In this document: positions 1-3,816 of the stretch, in pieces
Layout: each line of letters opens with the position of its first letter
How positions within the stretch are numbered: the stretch's first letter is position 1
NCBI GenBank assembly: GCA_034666705.1
Contig: JAXDLH010000461.1
Coordinates: forward strand, 1 to 6,273
Length of the DNA stretch: 6,273 nt
Direction of reading: 5' to 3'
Source: JAXDLH01 sp034666705
GTDB taxonomy: Bacteria; Chloroflexota; UBA6077; SHYK01
Position numbers and translations under genes: made by a program
Notes under the pieces: model-generated
What the model was told of the DNA's origin: nothing
Seen by the model: the letters and a program-made list of their open reading frames with translations, nothing else
The model's database searches: none

Positions 1-1
1 G

Positions 2-1618
2 GCCATCGTCGTCGCGGTACCGCCGACTGCCACCACGTCGAGCAAGCTGCCCGGGTGGGCGGTGGTGCTCCTCGTCCTCTATTTCTTCGTGCTCGAGGTA
101 TATGCCGCAGTTAGCTTCGTCCAAGCCGCGCGGTACTCTGGCGGCGTCACCCGTCGTCGCATGCAGGCCGTTGCGGTCGGTTCCCTCTGCATTGGCATCG
201 TCATTCTCCTATCTATTCCTGAGACGCTTGCCCCCGAAACCAGCGGGTTCTGGTCTGCTATCGGATTGGGCTTCTCGCTTGCGGCGGGCGCAGCGTTTTT
301 CGCCGGCTTCGCCACCCCTGCCTTCCTCCGCCGTGCGTGGCAAGAGCCGGAGCTGCGCGCCTTTCTCGGTCGCGCGGCGAGCCTGCCTCGCCTGCCGAAT
401 ACCACCGCAATCGTGCGTGAGCTGGAACGGGGCGCCGCCGCGGCGACCGGCGCGCCCAACGCCTCTATCGGACTGTGGAGCCCAGATGAGGGGGTGCTCC
501 GCTTCAGTGTTCTCGGCTCGTCGCCACGCCTTTCCGTCGCCAATGGTTCTGAGGCGGAAGAGCTGGCAGCGGGCGCGCATGAGCTTGTGGGCCGGCCGGG
601 CGATCAGGGTATCGCCGGCCGCTCGTTCCTCACCCAGCGGCCAATCTTCGTGGGAAATGCAATGCGCGAGGACCCGGTCAACGCCGCGCGCTATCAAGCT
701 TCGGGTGCAAGCGCCCTCCTGGCTGCACCTATCACCGCCGGCGACAAGCATCTCGGGGTACTCGCCGTCTATGCGCCGCGCGCGCCGATCTTCGCTGAGG
801 ACGACCTCGTGCTCGTGCAGCTTCTGGCGGATCAGGCGGCCGTCATTCTCGAGAGCCGCGCGCTCATCGACGAGGCAGCGCGCGTGCAGGCGCGAGAGGA
901 GGCAACTCGGCTGAAGGACGACTTCCTCTCGGCCGCAGCCCACGTCCTGAAGACGCCGCTGACCACGCTCGTCGCACAGACGCAACTGCTCGAGCGCCGC
1001 GCGCTCCGCAGCCCCAGCGATCCTCCCGACCTGGCAGGAATTCGCCGGCTCGTCACCGAGGCCAAGCGCCTCAATCGGCTCGTCCTCGAGCTGCTCGACG
1101 TGTCGCGGGCCAGCCAGACGGGCTTCGTGGGCGAACGTGCGCCAATTGACCTCGTGCCGCTCGCCCGGGAAGTTTGCGCCCGGTATGGTGATGGCCATCA
1201 CCATCTCGAGGTGGATGCACCGCCGGCCGTCGTGGGCGAGCTCGACGGCGATCGAATCCGGCAGCTCTTCGAGAACCTCGTTGAGAACGCCGTGAAGTAC
1301 TCACCGGATGGCGGCAGCGTCCGGGTTGCGCTCGCGATCGACGATGGCGAGATCCATCTGACCGTCACCGACTGGGGCATCGGCATCAGCCCGGGCGACC
1401 TGCCGCTGATTTTCGATCGCTTCCAGCGCGGGAAAAACGTGGACGACCGGCGCTTTGCCGGTATGGGCCTGGGCCTGTACATCTGTCGCCAGATCGTGGA
1501 GCAGCATGGGGGCCACCTTTCAGTCTCCTCGGAAGGTGTGGGTCGAGGCAGTACGTTCCACGTGATGCTGCCTGTGGTGACGAATCCGGCAGCTTCCGGG
1601 GCGGTACTCAGTGCCTGA
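2..1618 (+). CDS. Membrane GAF-domain sensor histidine kinase (5'-truncated by window edge)
   Basis: Sensor kinase that should autophosphorylate on a histidine and pass the phosphate to a receiver, probably the protein encoded just downstream. The frame is open from nt 2, so the gene most likely begins outside the window; a GTG at 62 is possible but falls inside a membrane segment and has no convincing ribosome binding site. Counting from that GTG, hydrophobic stretches lie at about -1 to 21, 34-56 and 63-89. A GAF domain follows at about 112-270 (GIAGRSFLTQRP at 183-194), then a short coiled linker. The HisKA H-box has H294 in AHVLKTPL. The HATPase_c domain shows the N-box (N405, N409), the G1 motif DWGIGI (437-442), IFDRF (450-454) and the G2 motif GMGLGL (467-472). 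The residue after the phospho-acceptor His is Val rather than the usual Glu/Asp. No periplasmic sensor domain is visible, so GAF is the likely cytosolic input. The kinase call is firm; the ligand is unknown. Confidence 0.93.
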   Translation, partial: AIVVAVPPTATTSSKLPGWAVVLLVLYFFVLEVYAAVSFVQAARYSGGVTRRRMQAVAVGSLCIGIVILLSIPETLAPETSGFWSAIGLGFSLAAGAAFFAGFATPAFLRRAWQEPELRAFLGRAASLPRLPNTTAIVRELERGAAAATGAPNASIGLWSPDEGVLRFSVLGSSPRLSVANGSEAEELAAGAHELVGRPGDQGIAGRSFLTQRPIFVGNAMREDPVNAARYQASGASALLAAPITAGDKHLGVLAVYAPRAPIFAEDDLVLVQLLADQAAVILESRALIDEAARVQAREEATRLKDDFLSAAAHVLKTPLTTLVAQTQLLERRALRSPSDPPDLAGIRRLVTEAKRLNRLVLELLDVSRASQTGFVGERAPIDLVPLAREVCARYGDGHHHLEVDAPPAVVGELDGDRIRQLFENLVENAVKYSPDGGSVRVALAIDDGEIHLTVTDWGIGISPGDLPLIFDRFQRGKNVDDRRFAGMGLGLYICRQIVEQHGGHLSVSSEGVGRGSTFHVMLPVVTNPAASGAVLSA

Positions 1619-1979
1619 ACGCTCGATTCTGGTGGTGGACGACGATCCGGCGATTCTGGCCACGATCGCAGAGATTCTCGAGCTGGAAGGCTACGATGTG
1701 CTGCGCGCGGGCGATGGAGCTGAGGCGCTCCGGGCCCTGGATGCGTGCAAGGCGAACTGCCCTGCCCTGGTAGTGCTCGACATGCGCATGCCGATCGTGG
1801 ACGGGTGGGCCTTCGCCGAGGAGCTGCGGCAGCGCGGACTCGCTACCCCCATCCTGCTCATGACTGCGGCGCCGGGCGCTGCGGAATGGGTCGAGACGAT
1901 CGGTGCCCAGGGTGTCCTGGCTAAGCCCTTTGAACTCAACGACCTGCTCGACGCGGTTGCCCGGCTCACGATCGCCTAG
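1611..1979 (+). CDS. Stand-alone response-regulator receiver protein
   Basis: A 122-residue CheY-like receiver domain with no output domain. All the expected residues are present: acidic pocket D10-D12 (VVDDD), phospho-acceptor D57 in VVLDMRMP, T85 in ILLMTA and K105 in LAKPF. It should therefore be a working phosphorylation switch. The start is GTG at 1611; the next residues, PERSILVVDDD, form the usual first strand, leaving no room for a later start. A purine-rich GGGGCGG (1598-1604) lies 6 nt upstream. The start overlaps the kinase stop by 8 nt, which suggests translational coupling and a cognate pair. Without a DNA-binding or enzymatic domain, it must act by protein contact or as a link in a phosphorelay; which of these cannot be told from the sequence. 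Confidence 0.95.
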   Translation: MPERSILVVDDDPAILATIAEILELEGYDVLRAGDGAEALRALDACKANCPALVVLDMRMPIVDGWAFAEELRQRGLATPILLMTAAPGAAEWVETIGAQGVLAKPFELNDLLDAVARLTIA

Positions 1980-1988
1980 CTCAGGGCA

Positions 1989-1997
1989 GGGGAGGAA
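1989..1997 (+). promoter_or_regulatory. Ribosome binding site of the sulfurtransferase
   Basis: The purine run GGGGAGGAA has its GGAGG core at 1991-1995, 6 nt before the ATG at 2002. This strong site decides the start: the reading frame is open upstream to 1903, but that stretch only shadows the end of the receiver gene in another frame. Confidence 0.85.
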
Positions 1998-2001
1998 CCA
2001 T

Positions 2002-2859
2002 ATGCAGCCATTTGCTGTCGGGCCCGATCTGCTTGCAACGCCGCAGTGGCTGCAGGCCCACCGGGGTGAGTCCGACCTCGTCGTCGCCGACTGTCGCTAC
2101 GATGACGATGCGGCGGCCGCCGCGGCGGCGTATCGCGCCGGCCACATTCCTGGGGCTGTCCACGTGTTCTGGCCGCGTGATCTTGCCGCTGGCGGGGCGC
2201 CCGTCCCCAATCTCCTCCCTGCGCCTGAGCAGGCCGCCGACCGCCTGGGTGGATTGGGCATCGGGGATGACACGCTTGTCGTGGCGTACGACGCCGATGG
2301 CGGGCACCACGCATCGCGACTCTGGCTCGTCCTCGCGTACTTCGGGCACGATCGCTTCAAGCTGCTCGACGGCGGGATTCAGGCATGGGAGGCGGCCGGG
2401 GGTGCGCTGGAGCAAGGCGACGTCCAGCCCGTACGCCGGCATTTCTCGCCTCAAGCTCCACGCGAATCGCTGCGGATCCGCGCGGACGAGCTTGCCAACC
2501 GGCTGGGAGAGCCGGGAATGCAGCTCGTCGACGTGCGCCGCGCGACTGAATTCGACGGCAGCGAGGCGCGAGCGGCGCGTGGCGGCCGCATCCCGGGTGC
2601 GCGCCACCTTCCGTGGCAGGACAACGTGAATGCCGACCACACGTTGCACACGCCGGAGGAGATTCGCGCTCGCCACGCGGCGGCCGGGCTCGATCCCGAA
2701 CGTGAGATCGTCACCTATTGCCAGGCTGGCGTTCGTGCGGCACACGCCGCGCTCGCGCTGCTCCTCGCCGGCTATCCACGGGTGCGGGTGTACGACGGCT
2801 CGTGGGCCGAGTGGGGCAACCGACCGGACCTGCCGATCGAGACCGGCCCAACGTCGTAG
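2002..2859 (+). CDS. Tandem-rhodanese sulfurtransferase (SseA/TST-like)
   Basis: A 285-residue cytoplasmic enzyme of the two-domain thiosulfate/3-mercaptopyruvate sulfurtransferase family, which moves sulfane sulfur through a cysteine persulfide. The N-terminal rhodanese domain (about 8-135) has AGHIPGAVHV (46-55) and LLDGGIQAWEAAGG (121-134). At its active-site position it has Asp (D98, AYDADGG) instead of Cys, so it is the usual inactive half. The C-terminal domain (about 155-280) has LVDVRRATEF (175-184), GGRIPGARHLPW (194-205), the catalytic loop C240-QAGVR and YDGSWAEWG (264-272). Known rhodanese and mercaptopyruvate loops are CRKGVT and CG(S/A)GVT. This CX2GXR loop fits neither exactly, so the sulfur donor is left open. 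Length is normal for the family, and there is no signal peptide. It follows the receiver gene by 22 nt and is probably co-transcribed with it. Confidence 0.93.
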   Translation: MQPFAVGPDLLATPQWLQAHRGESDLVVADCRYDDDAAAAAAAYRAGHIPGAVHVFWPRDLAAGGAPVPNLLPAPEQAADRLGGLGIGDDTLVVAYDADGGHHASRLWLVLAYFGHDRFKLLDGGIQAWEAAGGALEQGDVQPVRRHFSPQAPRESLRIRADELANRLGEPGMQLVDVRRATEFDGSEARAARGGRIPGARHLPWQDNVNADHTLHTPEEIRARHAAAGLDPEREIVTYCQAGVRAAHAALALLLAGYPRVRVYDGSWAEWGNRPDLPIETGPTS

Positions 2860-2868
2860 GATCCCTTC

Positions 2869-2900
2869 CGGGCTGGCAGCACGCCCGTGTCTGGGGTTTT
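2869..2900 (+). terminator. Weak candidate terminator after the sulfurtransferase
   Basis: CGGGC (2869-2873) can pair with GCCCG (2883-2887) across a 9-nt loop, and TTTT follows at 2897-2900. The stem is short and the T-run is 9 nt away, so this is a poor match to a Rho-independent terminator. Its position between convergent genes is the main support. Confidence 0.2.
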
Positions 2901-2912
2901 GTACGTGCTCGC

Positions 2913-3584
2913 TCACCACCACGTGACAGGTTGTGGCGCCGAGCCATCGTGGAGCAGCCGCTCCGCAAACTGCGCCACCTTGTGGTGGTATTCGCCCTGC
3001 CGAGGTACGAGCTGATCGGCCGTGATGTCGACGACGGATTCCTCGAGATGTCCGTCCGGGTGCACGGCCGCGGCGCTCACCGAGAGGAGTGGAAGAGTCC
3101 CCAAGGCGAGCAGGGGCAACGAGGCGGCAGGGACCAGGGCCACGGCAATGACCTCGCCGAAGTCCGGACGCAGCGCCAGCAGCTCGACCTGGCGGCGCAG
3201 GAAATACACGTCCTGCACCTCGCGCTCGACCACGCCGTTCTCGTAGAACACTTGCTCGCGGCGCCGTGCCGCCTGGACGAGCTCCTCCGCCTGTACGACG
3301 ATTCCGAGCTCCTCGGCGATCTCGCGCAGCCCGCCCTCCAGCCCTTCGCCGGTGGTGTAGTGACCGCCGACGCTCACATCCCACAATCCCTGCCAGGTTG
3401 ACTTGGCGAGCGAGCGACGCTGCATGATGAGCTGCGCGCGGCCGTCGGCGCCCTGGACCACCACCCAGCAATGGAAGGCGCGGTGCCAGTCGCCGTCGCG
3501 ATGTACGCGAGCGCGCGGCTTGATCTGTCCGGTCAACCGGCCGTCCTCATCGCACAGGTCAAAAAGCTCGACGTTGGGGTCCAT
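2913..3584 (-). CDS. Nudix hydrolase, isopentenyl-diphosphate-isomerase-like (COG1443-type layout)
   Basis: A 223-residue cytoplasmic Nudix protein. The N-terminus reads ELFDLCDEDGRLTGQ (6-20), followed by HRDGDWHRAFHCW (28-40) and the core QGLWDVSVGGHYTTGE (65-80). The Nudix helix ends in REIAEELGI (87-95), which supplies the metal-binding glutamates E88, E91 and E92. The layout follows IPP isomerase and YfcD-like proteins, but the isomerase cysteine (SVCGH in the E. coli enzyme, as I recall it) is Gly here (SVGGH). A pyrophosphohydrolase is therefore more likely than an isomerase; the substrate is unknown. From the second Gly, the box spacing is GX5EX6RE, one residue shorter than the canonical X7. 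ATG at 3584 is preferred: GGAGGG lies 6 nt upstream and the family-like sequence begins there. The frame extends 29 codons further to 3671, without a site as good. The gene converges on the sulfurtransferase and diverges from the surface-protein gene. Confidence 0.9.
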   Translation of the reverse strand: MDPNVELFDLCDEDGRLTGQIKPRARVHRDGDWHRAFHCWVVVQGADGRAQLIMQRRSLAKSTWQGLWDVSVGGHYTTGEGLEGGLREIAEELGIVVQAEELVQAARRREQVFYENGVVEREVQDVYFLRRQVELLALRPDFGEVIAVALVPAASLPLLALGTLPLLSVSAAAVHPDGHLEESVVDITADQLVPRQGEYHHKVAQFAERLLHDGSAPQPVTWW

Positions 3585-3590
3585 GCCGCG

Positions 3591-3596
3591 CCCTCC
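3591..3596 (-). promoter_or_regulatory. Ribosome binding site of the Nudix gene
   Basis: GGAGGG on the minus strand, 6 nt before the ATG at 3584. It favours this start over the in-frame ATGs at 3617 and 3671. Confidence 0.75.
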
Positions 3597-3623
3597 AGGA
3601 TCGTGCTGCCGGTGCATGATCCC

Positions 3624-3643
3624 ACAACGGCGCAGGCCGTTGT
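3624..3643. repeat. Perfect inverted repeat upstream of the Nudix gene (candidate operator or leader hairpin)
   Basis: The left arm ACAACGGC (3624-3631) and right arm GCCGTTGT (3636-3643) are exact complements around the 4-nt spacer GCAG. The site ends 39 nt before the Nudix start. No T-run follows on either strand, so it is not an ordinary terminator. A dimeric-repressor operator or a hairpin in the mRNA leader are both possible. Confidence 0.6.
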
Positions 3644-3748
3644 CACGCGGAGGAGTCGAGCGCCGTTTCAATATGTAGGAGCGAACCGCGCCTCAGCCCA
3701 TGAAAAGCGGAGCTTGTCGTACATTGTGCGGAGCGAGCCCTGCCGCAC

Positions 3749-3766
3749 GCCGTTATGGCCGTTATG
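3749..3766. repeat. Perfect tandem 9-bp direct repeat (GCCGTTATG x2)
   Basis: GCCGTTATG at 3749-3757 is repeated without a gap at 3758-3766, beginning 68 nt before the surface-protein start. It contains the GCCGTT half-site also seen in the inverted repeat at 3624-3643, and its end forms part of the -10-like TATGAT. It may bind an activator or repressor, or be a small slippage duplication. Confidence 0.6.
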
Positions 3767-3768
3767 AT
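3763..3768 (+). promoter_or_regulatory. Possible -10 element for the surface-protein gene
   Basis: TATGAT matches the sigma-70 consensus TATAAT at five of six positions and lies 48 nt before the ATG. With 17-nt spacing, the -35 position (3740-3745, CTGCCG) matches only three of six, so the promoter would be weak, activator-dependent, or misidentified. Confidence 0.3.
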
Positions 3769-3804
3769 GGATGGGCCGCAGCACGGTAGCCCAAAATTTG
3801 CGTC

Positions 3805-3810
3805 GGAGAA
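3805..3810 (+). promoter_or_regulatory. Ribosome binding site of the surface-protein gene
   Basis: GGAGAA lies 6 nt before the ATG at 3817, the same spacing as for the two other well-marked starts in the window. It supports the start that gives a complete signal peptide. Confidence 0.7.
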
Positions 3811-3816
3811 GCCTGC

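Larger units (their letters stand above)
3585..3816. promoter_or_regulatory. Divergent intergenic region between Nudix and surface-protein genes
   Basis: A 232-nt non-coding stretch that must hold the promoters of both flanking genes. Small open frames here have no family resemblance. It contains a perfect inverted repeat (3624-3643), a tandem 9-bp repeat (3749-3766) and a -10-like hexamer (3763-3768). GCCGTT or its complement occurs five times, at 3626, 3636, 3662, 3749 and 3758, against roughly one per kilobase in the coding parts I looked at. AT-richer patches lie at 3667-3675 and 3791-3799. No convincing -35 box was found on either strand. Confidence 0.6.

Noticed and set aside
62..64. 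GTG at 62 as the true start of the histidine kinase
   Set aside because: The frame is open back to nt 2, the GTG falls inside a hydrophobic segment, and there is no clear ribosome binding site. A start outside the window is more likely.
209..1204. 331-aa minus-strand open frame opposite the histidine kinase
   Set aside because: It shadows a kinase with all expected motifs and shows no recognisable domain.
1903..2001. Upstream extension of the sulfurtransferase frame
   Set aside because: It overlaps the end of the receiver gene, reads as low-complexity Ser/Pro/Arg and lacks a ribosome binding site; ATG 2002 has a strong one.
1981..3471. 496-aa minus-strand open frame opposite the sulfurtransferase and Nudix region
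   Set aside because: Arg/Gly/Ala-rich, low-complexity translation typical of the antisense of GC-rich genes. It overlaps two well-recognised genes, one of them on the same strand in another frame.
3585..3671. 29-residue N-terminal extension of the Nudix protein
   Set aside because: Arg/Gly/Pro-rich and unlike the family, and the inverted repeat at 3624-3643 would lie inside it; ATG 3584 has GGAGGG at good spacing.
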